A stretch of DNA of 64,000 nt, from contig JAFTIM010000015.1 of the NCBI GenBank assembly GCA_017456885.1, positions 124,001-188,000 of the forward strand, written 5' to 3'. Both the position numbers and the translations under genes were made by a program. Shown piece after piece: positions 50,435 through 60,748 of this stretch. The notes under the pieces were generated by a model. It was not told where the DNA came from. It made no database searches and worked only from the letters and a program-made list of their open reading frames with translations. The stretch comes from Paludibacteraceae bacterium (lineage in GTDB: Bacteria; Bacteroidota; Bacteroidia; Bacteroidales; Paludibacteraceae). Position 1 is the first letter of the stretch, and each line of letters starts with the position of its first letter.

Positions 50435-50466
50435 TTTATTAAAAACAAAGAAAAAAGGTATCTTTG
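50435..50466 (+). promoter_or_regulatory. ruvA-sprA promoter
   Basis: TTTA (50435-50438), a 20-bp spacer, then TATCTTTG (50459-50466), 23 bp before ATG 50490. It has the same one-base -33 variant as clpC. Confidence 0.6.
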
Positions 50467-50489
50467 TCATTTGAATATTGAACCATCTT

Positions 50490-51071
50490 ATGATAGATTA
50501 TATTTTTGGAGAAATCACAGAATTGACTCCGACAATCAGCGTAGTAGAAACCAACGGGATTGGTTTTGCCATAAACATCACACTCTCCACCTACTCCGAG
50601 CTTTTGAAAGTCAAACAATGTAAACTTTACATTTACGAAGCAATAAGAGAAGACGCTCATGTTTTGTACGGATTTCTGACGAAAAACGAACGCGAATTGT
50701 TTCTGTTGCTGATTTCAGTATCAGGTGTCGGTGCCAATACGGCAAGAATGATACTCTCGTCGCTCTCGGCCGCCGAATTGCAAGAGGCGATTGCAAACGA
50801 AAATTTCACCACGTTGAAAAACATAAAAGGCATCGGACTAAAAACCGCACAACGCATCGTAGTCGATTTAAAAGACAAAATAAGAAAAATCGACGGATTT
50901 GAAGCCGCAACCACATCTATTCAAACTACCACGCAAAACGAAGCTCTTTCGGCACTGACAACATTAGGATTCCAACAATCGGCATCGCAAAAAGTGCTTG
51001 AAAAAATTTTCAAAGAAAACCCTTCGGCAACCATCGAGCAAGCCATAAAACTTGCATTAAAAATGCTATAG
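50490..51071 (+). CDS. ruvA: Holliday junction DNA helicase subunit RuvA
   Basis: The junction-binding tetramer of RuvABC. The OB-fold start is [25 protein letters not shown], the helix-hairpin-helix regions read [17 protein letters not shown] and [23 protein letters not shown], and domain III ends the protein ([19 protein letters not shown]). The 193 residues are normal; the TTG at 50478 is not needed. sprA follows after 15 bp. Confidence 0.96.
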   Translation: MIDYIFGEITELTPTISVVETNGIGFAINITLSTYSELLKVKQCKLYIYEAIREDAHVLYGFLTKNERELFLLLISVSGVGANTARMILSSLSAAELQEAIANENFTTLKNIKGIGLKTAQRIVVDLKDKIRKIDGFEAATTSIQTTTQNEALSALTTLGFQQSASQKVLEKIFKENPSATIEQAIKLALKML

Positions 51072-51086
51072 ATGTCTGTCTAACAA

Positions 51087-54000
51087 ATGTATAACCTACG
51101 AAAAATAGTTATCATCGTTAGTATTTTCAGCCTTATCGTTTCGATTGAGGCGATAGGACAAACTACACAAAAAAAACAGGGAAAAGAAGAAAACGAAACC
51201 GAAAACGTACCAAGTCCCGACTTTCAGGTGAATGACCTGCAGAAAGAGGATTATCATGATTTAACGGAGCAGAATCCCATCGACCTCAAAGACCCTGAAA
51301 ACGTCAAAACGGAAATCGAATACGACCTGAGCACCGGCAACTACATTGTTCGTACGAAAATAGGCGACATTGAAATATCGACCCCTTTTTCGCTGACCGA
51401 AGAAGAATACAAAGACTATACGTTGCAACAAGAAATGCAGCAATTTTGGAAAGCGAAGAACTCCGCCAAATTAGAATCCTACGACTCAAAATTCAAACTT
51501 ACAGACATAAAATTCGACATCGGTCCTGCCGATAAAATTTTTGGTCCGGGCGGTGTTCAGCTCAAGACGCAAGGCTCTGCGGAAATCACTTTCGGGCTGT
51601 TATACAACAAAATAGACAACCCCGCTCTTTCCGAGAAACTACGCAAAACAACCACGTTCGACTTCGACGAAGACATCCAGTTGAGTGTCAATGGAAAAGT
51701 GGGTGAAAAAATCAATTTTAACCTCAACTACAACACCGAATCGACTTTCGACTTCGACAAACAAATGTTGAAATTGGCTTATTCGGGTAAAGAAGACGAA
51801 ATCATAAAAAAACTCGAAGCCGGAAATGTAAGTATGCCTGTACAAGGGTCGTTGATAAAAGGAAGTTCTGCCCTTTTCGGTATAAAAACGGAATTGCAGT
51901 TCGGAAAACTCAACATAACGGCCGTAGTCTCTCAACAACAGTCGGAGTCGCAAAACGTAAGCAGCAAAGGCGGTACCCAACTCAAAGATTTTGAGGTAAG
52001 AGCCGATGAATACGACGAAAACAGACACTTCTTTTTAGCACATTTCTTTCGCGACAATTATGAAAAATCAATGAAACAACTTCCGCTGATTTCGTCGGGG
52101 GTTACCATCAACCGAGTAGAGGTATGGATAACCAACAAACGTGGCAATTACGAACAAGCCCGTAACATTGTTGCATTTATGGACTTGGCGGAAAGCAACC
52201 GCATTCACAACTCCTCGTGGGCAGTTTCCGCCTCATTGCCCGACAATCGTACGAATAGCCTTTACTCGGAATTTGCAAACAACACAAGCGTACGCGATAT
52301 ACAAACCACCAACAGTGCGCTCGACGGTTACAACGGAATGATAGGAGGCGAGGATTATGAAAAAATTGAAAGTGCCCGTAAACTTGATGCTTCCGAATAC
52401 ACCTTCAATGCGCAATTAGGTTACATCTCGCTTCAAAACACCCTGAATGCCGACGAGGTACTTGCCGTTGCTTTCGAATATACTTACGGAGGAAAAACCT
52501 ATCAGGTCGGCGAATTTTCGACAGACGGAATAGAGCCTCCTCAAGCATTGATTTTGAAACTTTTAAAAAGTTCAAGCCAAAATCCCGACATCCCGATGTG
52601 GGATTTAATGATGAAAAACGTTTATTATCTTGGAGCCACACGCATTCAGTCCGAAAAATTCAGGCTCGACATTCAGCATCGCAACGATTCAAACGGCATG
52701 TATTTGAACTACATCAGCGAGGGCAACATCAAAAACAAACTGCTGGTGCGGGCATTGGGATTCGACCGTTTGGATTCACGCAACGAGCCTCACCCCGACG
52801 GCACGTTCGACTATGTCGAAGGATTCACCATCAACTCCTCGACAGGACGCATCTATTTCCCGCTGTTGGAACCTTTTGGCGAAGGACTGCGTAAAGTAAT
52901 CGGCAACGATGCCATTGCCAAGAAATACGTTTTTCAGGAGTTGTACGACTCTACGCTGGTTGTTGCTCAAGAACTTTCTGAAAAAAACAAATTTATCATT
53001 GCCGGAAAATACAAAGCCTCGTCGAGTTCCGAAATTCAACTCAACGCAATGAATGTTACGCGAGGGTCGGTAAAAGTAACGGCAGGCGGACGCACACTTA
53101 CCGAAAATGTAGATTACATTGTGGACTACATCATGGGTACGGTAACGATCCTCGACGAATCTCTTTTGGCTTCGGGTACGGACATCAATGTTTCGCTCGA
53201 AAATCAATCGTTGTTCAATTTGCAACGAAAGACATTGGTAGGCACCCATCTTGAATATGCCTTCAACAAGGATTTTTCAATCGGAGGTACGGTAATGCAC
53301 CTTTCGGAAATGCCGTTAGTAACAAAAATGGCAATCGGATCGGAGCCGCTTTCGAACACGATATGGGGCGTAAATGCTTCCTACAAGACAAAAGCTCCGT
53401 GGTTGACTACTTTTCTCAACAAATTGCCGTTGCTGAATCTTTCGCAAGAATCGAACATATCGTTCAATGCCGAAGTCGCCCAACTGATACCCGGACATCG
53501 AAAAATAGAGAATAACAAGGGTTATGCCTACCTCGACGATTTTGAAACATCAGAAACAAGCATCGACATCGCTTATCCTTACTATTGGAAATTGGCAAGC
53601 ACACCCTCCAAATTTCCCGAAGCAAAAAAGAGTAACGACATCGAATACGGGAAAAACAGGGCTTTGCTGAGTTGGTATTCTATCGACAACAGCGTTTTCA
53701 ACAGAAACAACTCGACCACACCTACACACATCAGACAAAACAAGGATATTCAATCGAATCATCTGACACGAGAGGTGCTCGAACAAGAAATTTTTCCGAA
53801 CCGAGAGGCTATTGTAGGCGAAACCTCTTATCTCTCGGTGTTGAATTTATCCTTCTATCCGAACGAACGCGGCCCTTACAACCTCGATTCCGACAATATC
53901 GATGAAAACGGGTATCTACTCTCACCCGACAAACGTTGGGGTGGCATCATGCGCAAACTCGACGTTACCAACTTCGAAACTTCAAACATCGAATACATCG

Positions 54001-57000
54001 AATTTTGGATGATGGATCCGTTTGTGAATGACACAGCAGGCACCATGCAGGGAGGTGATTTATACATCAACCTTGGCGACATTTCGGAGGATATTTTGAA
54101 AGACGGAAAGAAATACTTTGAAAACGGATTATCGGCAATAGGCGACACCACGGTTACCGAACGAACCGTTTGGGGGCGTGTGCCAAAAGTACAATCGACG
54201 GTGGTGGCTTTTTCCAACGACGATGATGCAAGAATAAATCAAGATGTCGGACTCAACGGGTTAAAAACCGAGGAGGAATTTAACTTTCCGACTTACAAAA
54301 ATTATTTGGACGCGTACAAAAAACACCTCTCTCCTGATGCCGTCAAACGCTTAAGCGACGACCCATTTTCAGCCCTCAACGACCCTGCCGGCGACAACTA
54401 TCATCACTATCGGGGTTCGGACTACGACAGCCAAGAGTTAGGCATTCTTGAACGATACAAACACTACAACGGTACGGAAGGCAACTCGATTCCATCAAAC
54501 AAAAATGACGAAAACTATTCGACATCGGCATCCACCCTGCCCGACGTAGAGGATTTGAACGGCGACAATACGCTGAACGAATACGAAAAGTATTTTGAAT
54601 ATCGAATTTCGACACGAAGAACAGACCTCGAAGTAGGCAAAAATTACATCAACGACAAAATAGAAGCAAGCGTCGAACTGAAAAACGGGACAAAAAGCAG
54701 CGTTACTTGGTATCAGTTTAAAATACCTATCAGAGATTACGAAACACGCTACGGCTCCATTCGCGATTTTCGGTCGATACGTTTCATCAGAATGTTTATG
54801 CACAATTTTGCCGAAACCACACATCTCCGTTTCGGAACAATACGCCTTGTACGAGGCGATTGGCGCATTTACACAAAAGATTTGTACGATGCCGACACGC
54901 CTCCCGTAACCAACGGCACATTGGATGTTTCGGCCGTCAGCATCGAAGAAAACTCCAACAAGAAGCCTGTAAATTACGTATTGCCACCCGGTGTTACACG
55001 CGAAACAGACCCGAGCCAGCCTCAACTCAGACAGGAAAACGAGCAATCCATGCAACTGAAAATCACAAACTTGTCGGCGGGCGATGCTCGCGCCGTTTAC
55101 AAAAATCTTTCGTTTGACTTGCGTCAATACGGTCGTATTCAGATGTTTGCACATGCCGAAGAGATTATTGGCGAACCCGAGACAAGAGACAACGAAACAA
55201 GTGTTTTTCTCCGCATCGGAACAGACAACAACAGCAATTATTACGAATACGAGGTGCCACTTGTTTTAACTCCCGAAGGCATTTACTCCGAAGAAGATGC
55301 CGAAACGGTATGGCCGCAGAGCAATATGATAGACTTTCCGCTTTCGTTGCTTACAAAAGTGAAAAACAACAGAAATCACGAAAAAAGCAAAGGCAATACC
55401 GCCATCAATCAATATACGAGATATTCGGAGTACGACCCCGACAATTTGCAAAACAAAGTAACCATACTCGGGAATCCGAATCTTGGCGACGTACAGGTAA
55501 TCATGATTGGAGTAAGAAACAATGCACGAAGCGAAAAGTCGGTTGAGGTTTGGGTTAACGAATTGCGTGTGAGCGAGTTCAACGAAAAAGGCGGATGGGG
55601 TACCGTTTCCGATTTGGCCATAAACTTTTCCGACTTTGGTAACTTCAACATTGCTGGGCGCGTCGAAACGGCAGGTTTTGGCGGAATAGAGGACAACGTA
55701 CAAGACCGAAACATGGAGAATAAATACCAACTGCAACTCTCCACCGCTTTCGAGTTCGGAAAATTATTCCCCGAAAAAGCAAACGTAAAACTCCCCGTTT
55801 ACTTCTCTTATTCGCAAGATTATGAGAAACCCAAATACAATCCGATGGATGAAGACGTTTTGTTGGATGATGCATTAGATGCACTTGAAACCGAAGCGGA
55901 AAAGAAAGATTTGGAAACAAAATCGGTTACACGTCAGATAACGAAAAGCGTCAATCTGACCAATGTAAAGGTCGATTATTCGGGCAAAAAACCAAGAATA
56001 TACGACCCCGCAAACTTCTCTTTATCATACGCTTACAACGAAACGCTAAACCAAAATCCCGAAACCGAATACGATGTTATGAAAGACCATCAGGCTTCGT
56101 TTAACTACGATTTTTCGACAACGCCAAAACCGTGGGAGCCTTTTAAAAATTCAAAGAAACTAAACAAACCCATTTTCCGCATCATTAAGGATTTCAACCT
56201 CAACTACTTACCCAACCGATTAAGTTTTTCGGTAAATCTTGCCCGCAACTATTCGGAGATTCTGATGCGGGATTTAACCGGAACAATGGAAAAAACCGAA
56301 TCGTTTGCCGACAACACGTTGCTTTCGTTCAGCAAGGACTTTACCATCGACCGCAAGTTCGATTTCAGATACGACTTGACAAAAAATCTGAAGTTCACGC
56401 TCGCAACCGCCACCAATTGTCGTATCGACGAAACGAAATACGCTCCGGTAAACAAAGATATTTTCCCCGACGAATACAAAATGTGGAAAGACACGGTATT
56501 AAGCAGCCTAAAAACCATGGGACGACCGCTCACCTACCAACAGATGTTTACCGCTTCTTATACGCTGCCTATCAACAAAATACCTTATTTGGAATGGATA
56601 AACGCCAGTGGTCAGTACTCCACCACTTACAATTGGGACAGAGGTGTTACCGTAGAAGACGACCTGACCATAGGAAACACCATTTCGAGCATCAATAATT
56701 GGCAGGTGGACGGGCAATTCAACCTCGAAACGCTTTACAACAAATCGAACTATCTGAAAGAGATAAACAAACGTTATGCGTCTGTGCAAACCACGCAAAC
56801 ACAACGAAAATTCCGACCCAAAAATTTCTCGACAACCATCAGCGTAAAAAAAGGCGAAAAACGAAGCATACGCCATAACCTCAACTCATCTACATTCGAC
56901 CTGACTGCAACCGACGAAAACGGCAAAGAGGTTCGTTTGAAATACAAGAAAAAAACGAACAACGACATCGAAATCAGTGCATCGCGCGACATCAAACGGC

Positions 57001-58475
57001 TGACCATCAGCATAAAGACAAAAGACCCGAATGCACTCACGGCAGCACAAAAGGCAGGACAGTTGTCGTTGCGTTTTCTGATGATGATACGCCGCGTATC
57101 CGTTTCCTACAAAGAAACGAACAGCATTCTGCTCCCCGGTTTTATGAACGATGTCGTATTTTTCGGACAATCGTCGGTGAACAAAGTGCTTTCACCTGGG
57201 TTGGACTTTTCGTTCGGTATTCCGGGCGAGGGATTTATAGAGAGAGCATGGGAGCGCGGATGGCTCTCGGGCAACGACTCCATCATCAATCCCGCCAGCG
57301 TAACCAAGGCTACCGATTTGGACATAAAAGCCAATGTCGAACCATTTCCGGGGCTCAAAATCGCACTCTCGGCAAAATACGTTACCACCGACCAAAAAAC
57401 CGTGCAGTATGCCTACGAAGGCATGCCGAAAACATTTACGGGAGGTTTCCGCATGACACATGTGGCCATCGGCACCTCGTTTTGGTCGATTGGCAACGAA
57501 AAAAACAACTACCAATCGCGCGCCTATACCCAAATGAAAGAATACAGGTCGTCTGTTGCACAAGAGTTGCAGGCACGCTATCAAGGGACACGCTACCCGA
57601 CTACGGGCTTTATGGCAGACAAACCTTTGCTGCAAGGTAAGAAATTCGACCCATCGGTAGGGAGCTACGACCTGAACTCGCCCGACGTGCTGATTCCCGC
57701 CTTTTTTGCGGCCTATTCCAATCGTTCGTTAAAGCGGACAGAGAAAACGCCATTCCCGTCGTTAAAGAGTTTATTGCCCAACTGGAGCATCTCCTACGAC
57801 GGGCTGTCGCGTATTCCTTGGATAAAAAAACATTTCAAAACGGTTACGCTCAAACATGCCTATCAATGCACCTACAACATCGGAGCCTACACCTCGTTTG
57901 CCAGCTATGTAACCAACGACGACGGGCTCGGATTTGTAAGCGATGTGCTGAGCGGAAACCCGATACCCTCGTCGGGATACGATATTGCCAGCGTTTCCAT
58001 CAACGAAAACTTTTCCCCTTTCATCGGGTTGGATATGGCTATGAAAAACAGCCTCACGGCAAAATTCGAGTATCGCAAACAGCGAAACCTGACGCTCAAC
58101 ATGTCGAGCGTGCAACTCATCGAAACCGCAAACGACGAATTTGTATTCGGCATCGGATATGTGGTGAAAGATTTTGACGTGATTTTAAAGCTGAAAAACA
58201 AAACCTCGAAAGTGAAAAACAACCTCACCACACGGCTCGACATCGCTTTTAAGGACACAAAAGCACTGATACGCAAAATAGAAACCGACGAAGTGCAACC
58301 CACAAGCGGCAACAAAACCGTTTCGCTGAAAGTGAGTGCCGACTATGTGTTCAGCTCACGACTGAACCTGCGGCTCTTTTTCGACTATCAGATGAACAAC
58401 CCGCTGATTTCCACCTCGTACCCGATTTCGGATGCCAACTTCGGGTTCAGCATTCGATTTATGCTTACACGATAA
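51087..58475 (+). CDS. sprA: Type IX secretion translocon protein SprA/Sov
   Basis: The giant outer-membrane barrel through which T9SS cargo crosses. At 2462 residues it is close to the known homologues (about 2400-2500). A signal peptide (KIVIIVSIFSLIVSIEAIG-Q) is followed by the SprA N-terminal repeats (GPADKIFGPGGVQLKTQGSAEITFG, FDFDEDIQLSVNGKVGEKINFNLNYN, LIKGSSALFGIKTELQFGKLNITAV), of which a second related segment occurs further on. The centre has jellyroll-like and Asp/Asn-rich insertions (about 1100-1250). The C-terminal third is barrel and ends GFSIRFMLTR. It lies 15 bp after ruvA, a pairing often seen in Bacteroidetes. Its presence implies a type IX system in this organism. Confidence 0.96.
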   Translation: MYNLRKIVIIVSIFSLIVSIEAIGQTTQKKQGKEENETENVPSPDFQVNDLQKEDYHDLTEQNPIDLKDPENVKTEIEYDLSTGNYIVRTKIGDIEISTPFSLTEEEYKDYTLQQEMQQFWKAKNSAKLESYDSKFKLTDIKFDIGPADKIFGPGGVQLKTQGSAEITFGLLYNKIDNPALSEKLRKTTTFDFDEDIQLSVNGKVGEKINFNLNYNTESTFDFDKQMLKLAYSGKEDEIIKKLEAGNVSMPVQGSLIKGSSALFGIKTELQFGKLNITAVVSQQQSESQNVSSKGGTQLKDFEVRADEYDENRHFFLAHFFRDNYEKSMKQLPLISSGVTINRVEVWITNKRGNYEQARNIVAFMDLAESNRIHNSSWAVSASLPDNRTNSLYSEFANNTSVRDIQTTNSALDGYNGMIGGEDYEKIESARKLDASEYTFNAQLGYISLQNTLNADEVLAVAFEYTYGGKTYQVGEFSTDGIEPPQALILKLLKSSSQNPDIPMWDLMMKNVYYLGATRIQSEKFRLDIQHRNDSNGMYLNYISEGNIKNKLLVRALGFDRLDSRNEPHPDGTFDYVEGFTINSSTGRIYFPLLEPFGEGLRKVIGNDAIAKKYVFQELYDSTLVVAQELSEKNKFIIAGKYKASSSSEIQLNAMNVTRGSVKVTAGGRTLTENVDYIVDYIMGTVTILDESLLASGTDINVSLENQSLFNLQRKTLVGTHLEYAFNKDFSIGGTVMHLSEMPLVTKMAIGSEPLSNTIWGVNASYKTKAPWLTTFLNKLPLLNLSQESNISFNAEVAQLIPGHRKIENNKGYAYLDDFETSETSIDIAYPYYWKLASTPSKFPEAKKSNDIEYGKNRALLSWYSIDNSVFNRNNSTTPTHIRQNKDIQSNHLTREVLEQEIFPNREAIVGETSYLSVLNLSFYPNERGPYNLDSDNIDENGYLLSPDKRWGGIMRKLDVTNFETSNIEYIEFWMMDPFVNDTAGTMQGGDLYINLGDISEDILKDGKKYFENGLSAIGDTTVTERTVWGRVPKVQSTVVAFSNDDDARINQDVGLNGLKTEEEFNFPTYKNYLDAYKKHLSPDAVKRLSDDPFSALNDPAGDNYHHYRGSDYDSQELGILERYKHYNGTEGNSIPSNKNDENYSTSASTLPDVEDLNGDNTLNEYEKYFEYRISTRRTDLEVGKNYINDKIEASVELKNGTKSSVTWYQFKIPIRDYETRYGSIRDFRSIRFIRMFMHNFAETTHLRFGTIRLVRGDWRIYTKDLYDADTPPVTNGTLDVSAVSIEENSNKKPVNYVLPPGVTRETDPSQPQLRQENEQSMQLKITNLSAGDARAVYKNLSFDLRQYGRIQMFAHAEEIIGEPETRDNETSVFLRIGTDNNSNYYEYEVPLVLTPEGIYSEEDAETVWPQSNMIDFPLSLLTKVKNNRNHEKSKGNTAINQYTRYSEYDPDNLQNKVTILGNPNLGDVQVIMIGVRNNARSEKSVEVWVNELRVSEFNEKGGWGTVSDLAINFSDFGNFNIAGRVETAGFGGIEDNVQDRNMENKYQLQLSTAFEFGKLFPEKANVKLPVYFSYSQDYEKPKYNPMDEDVLLDDALDALETEAEKKDLETKSVTRQITKSVNLTNVKVDYSGKKPRIYDPANFSLSYAYNETLNQNPETEYDVMKDHQASFNYDFSTTPKPWEPFKNSKKLNKPIFRIIKDFNLNYLPNRLSFSVNLARNYSEILMRDLTGTMEKTESFADNTLLSFSKDFTIDRKFDFRYDLTKNLKFTLATATNCRIDETKYAPVNKDIFPDEYKMWKDTVLSSLKTMGRPLTYQQMFTASYTLPINKIPYLEWINASGQYSTTYNWDRGVTVEDDLTIGNTISSINNWQVDGQFNLETLYNKSNYLKEINKRYASVQTTQTQRKFRPKNFSTTISVKKGEKRSIRHNLNSSTFDLTATDENGKEVRLKYKKKTNNDIEISASRDIKRLTISIKTKDPNALTAAQKAGQLSLRFLMMIRRVSVSYKETNSILLPGFMNDVVFFGQSSVNKVLSPGLDFSFGIPGEGFIERAWERGWLSGNDSIINPASVTKATDLDIKANVEPFPGLKIALSAKYVTTDQKTVQYAYEGMPKTFTGGFRMTHVAIGTSFWSIGNEKNNYQSRAYTQMKEYRSSVAQELQARYQGTRYPTTGFMADKPLLQGKKFDPSVGSYDLNSPDVLIPAFFAAYSNRSLKRTEKTPFPSLKSLLPNWSISYDGLSRIPWIKKHFKTVTLKHAYQCTYNIGAYTSFASYVTNDDGLGFVSDVLSGNPIPSSGYDIASVSINENFSPFIGLDMAMKNSLTAKFEYRKQRNLTLNMSSVQLIETANDEFVFGIGYVVKDFDVILKLKNKTSKVKNNLTTRLDIAFKDTKALIRKIETDEVQPTSGNKTVSLKVSADYVFSSRLNLRLFFDYQMNNPLISTSYPISDANFGFSIRFMLTR

Positions 58476-58482
58476 AAGAAAA

Positions 58483-59079
58483 ATGACAGACACGTTTTAC
58501 ACCATAAAATCGGTTTCCGAAGGCAGCTACAAAGAGAAAGGGAGTAAGTTCCTTGCTTTTGCCTATCCAGTGAAAAACCTCGACGAGGTGAAACAAATTT
58601 TGGAACAAAAACGCAAGGAATTTTACGATGCCCGACACATCTGCTATGCCTATATGCTGGGAGCCGAGCGCACCGATTTTCGTGCCAACGACGACGGAGA
58701 ACCCTCGTCCACTGCGGGCAAACCCATTCTCGGACAAATCAACGCAGCCAACCTGACCGATGTTTTAGTTATCGTTGTTCGCTACTTCGGAGGCATTCTG
58801 CTCGGTACGGGAGGGCTTACCGTTGCTTACAAAACGGCGGCTGCCGAGGCAATTGCACATGCCGAAATCGTCTGCAAACAGGTAACCAAAACCCTCCGCA
58901 TCTCCTTCACCTACGAGCAGACAAACCTTGCCATGCGGCTGATAAAAGAGCTACAGGTGGACATTGCCGAACGCAACTTCGATGCACAACTGACGCATCT
59001 GACACTCACGCCCGTGCAAAACCGATACCGACAAGCACTTGACACTTTCAAAAAAAACGGAATCTTCTGTGCCGAATAA
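58483..59079 (+). CDS. YigZ/IMPACT family protein
   Basis: A 198-residue two-domain protein. The UPF0029 N-terminal domain has KGSKFLAFAYPV, ARHICYAYMLG and DDGEPSSTAGKPIL, all highly conserved, then VVVRYFGGILLGTGGLTVAYKTAAAEAI. The C-terminal DUF1949-like domain follows. A role in translation control or RNA binding is suggested for the family but not settled. The start ATG 58483 is 7 bp after the sprA stop; the longer frame would overlap sprA. Confidence 0.93.
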   Translation: MTDTFYTIKSVSEGSYKEKGSKFLAFAYPVKNLDEVKQILEQKRKEFYDARHICYAYMLGAERTDFRANDDGEPSSTAGKPILGQINAANLTDVLVIVVRYFGGILLGTGGLTVAYKTAAAEAIAHAEIVCKQVTKTLRISFTYEQTNLAMRLIKELQVDIAERNFDAQLTHLTLTPVQNRYRQALDTFKKNGIFCAE

Positions 59080-59083
59080 CAAA

Positions 59084-59110
59084 TAGGGACGCCACAGACC
59101 GACGTCCCTA
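59084..59110. repeat. Palindrome GGGACG/CGTCCC after yigZ
   Basis: An 8-bp perfect stem TAGGGACG/CGTCCCTA (59084-59091 with 59103-59110), 11-nt loop, starting 4 bp past the stop of the YigZ-family gene. No long T run follows, so it may be a weak terminator or a dispersed palindromic repeat. Confidence 0.6.
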
Positions 59111-59129
59111 CACCATTTTCTCTGTCGGT

Positions 59130-59153
59130 TTTGAATATCCATTTGAATATCCA
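59130..59153. repeat. 12-bp perfect tandem repeat
   Basis: TTTGAATATCCA occurs twice without a gap (59130-59141 and 59142-59153). A third, degenerate copy may follow (ATTGATATTTTTCCA). No coding frame crosses it convincingly. Confidence 0.8.
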
Positions 59154-59253
59154 ATTGATATTTTTCCATAAAAAAGGCGTTAAACCATTTCGCTTTATTG
59201 CTTATTCAAACGAAAGGCTCGGCAAAGCCATAGAAGATAATAAACACGAAACA

Positions 59254-59273
59254 GTTCACGCCCAAGCGTGAAC
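59254..59273. repeat. Palindrome GTTCACGC-CCAA-GCGTGAAC
   Basis: An 8-bp perfect stem with a 4-nt loop (59254-59261 and 59266-59273). It is GC-rich against an A/T-rich background and has no T run after it on either strand, so it does not look like a terminator. Confidence 0.7.
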
Positions 59274-59411
59274 CCCTCACACATTATTCTCTTTACCAAA
59301 TAAATTTTCCAGATTTTTCAGATTAGAGAATAAAAGCAAAAGCTCAAAAAACTTACTGCCACAGCAGTAGTGCAAAGATAGGATTTTTAAAGAAAAAAGG
59401 GAGTAACAAAA

Positions 59412-59440
59412 AAAGGACTTCGCCCGAAACGAAATCCTTT
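59412..59440 (-). terminator. serS terminator
   Basis: An 11-bp stem with one mismatch (59412-59422 with 59430-59440), 7-nt loop. On the minus strand it is followed by a T7 run. It ends the asnS-to-serS unit 24 bp past the serS stop. Confidence 0.8.
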
Positions 59441-59464
59441 ACAGAAAATGATAAAATAGTTACG

Positions 59465-60736
59465 TTAGTCGATATACTCGAATCTGGTGTAAGGCACCAA
59501 AGCTTTGGGTATGCGTATGCCTCGCTCGGTTTGGTTGTTTTCGAGCAAAGCCGCCACAATACGCGGCAAAGCCAAGGCACTGCCGTTAAGCGTATGGCAG
59601 AGCTGTATTTTTTTGTCGGCAGTGCGGTAACGGCATTTCAGGCGGTTGGCCTGATAGCTCTCGAAGTTGGACACGGAGCTCACCTCCAACCAACGCTGTT
59701 GAGCCTCCGAATAAACCTCGAAGTCGAAACAAAGAGCCGAGGTAAAACTCATATCGCCACCGCAAAGACGCAAAATGCGGTAAGGCAACTCAAGCTTTTG
59801 CACCAAACTCTCCACATGCGCCAACATCTCTTTGAGCGACTCGTATGAATGCTCGGGCGTATCGATACGCACAATTTCGATTTTGGAAAATTCGTGCAAG
59901 CGGTTCAGTCCGCGTACATCTTTCCCGTAAGAGCCTGCCTCGCGACGAAAACATTGTGTGTAAGCACAGTTTTTGACAGGCAACTGTTTTTCGTCTAAAA
60001 TCACATCACGATAGATATTCGTAATGGGCACCTCGGCCGTAGGTATCAGATAGAGGTCGTCCAAATCGCAATGATACATCTGCCCCTCTTTGTCGGGCAA
60101 CTGCCCCGTACCAAATCCCGATGCAGCATTTACAACTGTTGGCGGCATCACTTCAAAGTAGCCGGCATTGCGTGCCTCGTCGAGAAAGAAGTTAATCAAA
60201 GCACGCTGCAAACGGGCACCTTTCCCTTTGTAAACGGGGAAACCTGCTCCTGTTATCTTCACACCGAGGTCAAAATCGATTAAATCGTACTTTTTGGCCA
60301 ACTCCCAATGAGGCAACGCACCTTCGGGCAGAGCGGTTTTCACTCCGCCTTCGCGTTCCACGCGGTTGTCTTCGGCCGAGCTCCCCTCGGGCACCGACTC
60401 ATGCGGCAAATTGGGTACCAACACCAGATTGTCGGTTATCTGCTGTTCCAATGCCGAAAGTTTATCGGAAAATATCTTGGTTTTCTCTTTCAACTCTTTT
60501 GTGCGTGCTTTAGCCGTTTCTACAGCGTTCATATTGCCTTTTTTAAACAACTCGCCAATACTTTTGGCAAGACGATTGCTCTCCGCCAAATCCTCGTCAA
60601 GCTCTTTTTGTGTCTTTCTGCGCTCGGCATCCAAAGCAATAATACGTTCGATAATTTCTTTCCCGTCAAAATGCTTTTTCGCCAAACGGGCAATTACCTC
60701 TTCTTTGTTTTCTACAATAAATTTTACTGTCAACAT
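59465..60736 (-). CDS. serS: Seryl-tRNA synthetase
   Basis: A class II synthetase that charges tRNA-Ser. The N-terminal coiled-coil arm (residues about 25-105, DAERRKTQKELDEDLAESNRLAK) binds the long variable arm of the tRNA. Catalytic motif 2 is FRREAGSYGKDVRGLNRLHEF and motif 3 is NGSALALPRIVAALLEN. The 423 residues are normal. It is the last gene of the unit, 12 bp after the DUF4834 gene. Confidence 0.97.
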   Translation of the reverse strand: MLTVKFIVENKEEVIARLAKKHFDGKEIIERIIALDAERRKTQKELDEDLAESNRLAKSIGELFKKGNMNAVETAKARTKELKEKTKIFSDKLSALEQQITDNLVLVPNLPHESVPEGSSAEDNRVEREGGVKTALPEGALPHWELAKKYDLIDFDLGVKITGAGFPVYKGKGARLQRALINFFLDEARNAGYFEVMPPTVVNAASGFGTGQLPDKEGQMYHCDLDDLYLIPTAEVPITNIYRDVILDEKQLPVKNCAYTQCFRREAGSYGKDVRGLNRLHEFSKIEIVRIDTPEHSYESLKEMLAHVESLVQKLELPYRILRLCGGDMSFTSALCFDFEVYSEAQQRWLEVSSVSNFESYQANRLKCRYRTADKKIQLCHTLNGSALALPRIVAALLENNQTERGIRIPKALVPYTRFEYID

Positions 60737-60748
60737 ATCTCTTCAGTT

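Larger units (their letters stand above)
59111..59411. other. Gene-free stretch before serS
   Basis: This is the central part of the 385-bp gap between the YigZ-family gene and serS. Besides the tandem repeat and the palindrome at 59254-59273 it holds A/T-rich sequence. I see no ORF with a family signature, no tRNA-like cloverleaf and no promoter of the usual form. A small RNA cannot be excluded. Confidence 0.4.

Noticed and set aside
59130-59153. CRISPR-like repeat
   Set aside because: The copies are 12 bp and directly adjacent with no spacers; no cas genes are present.
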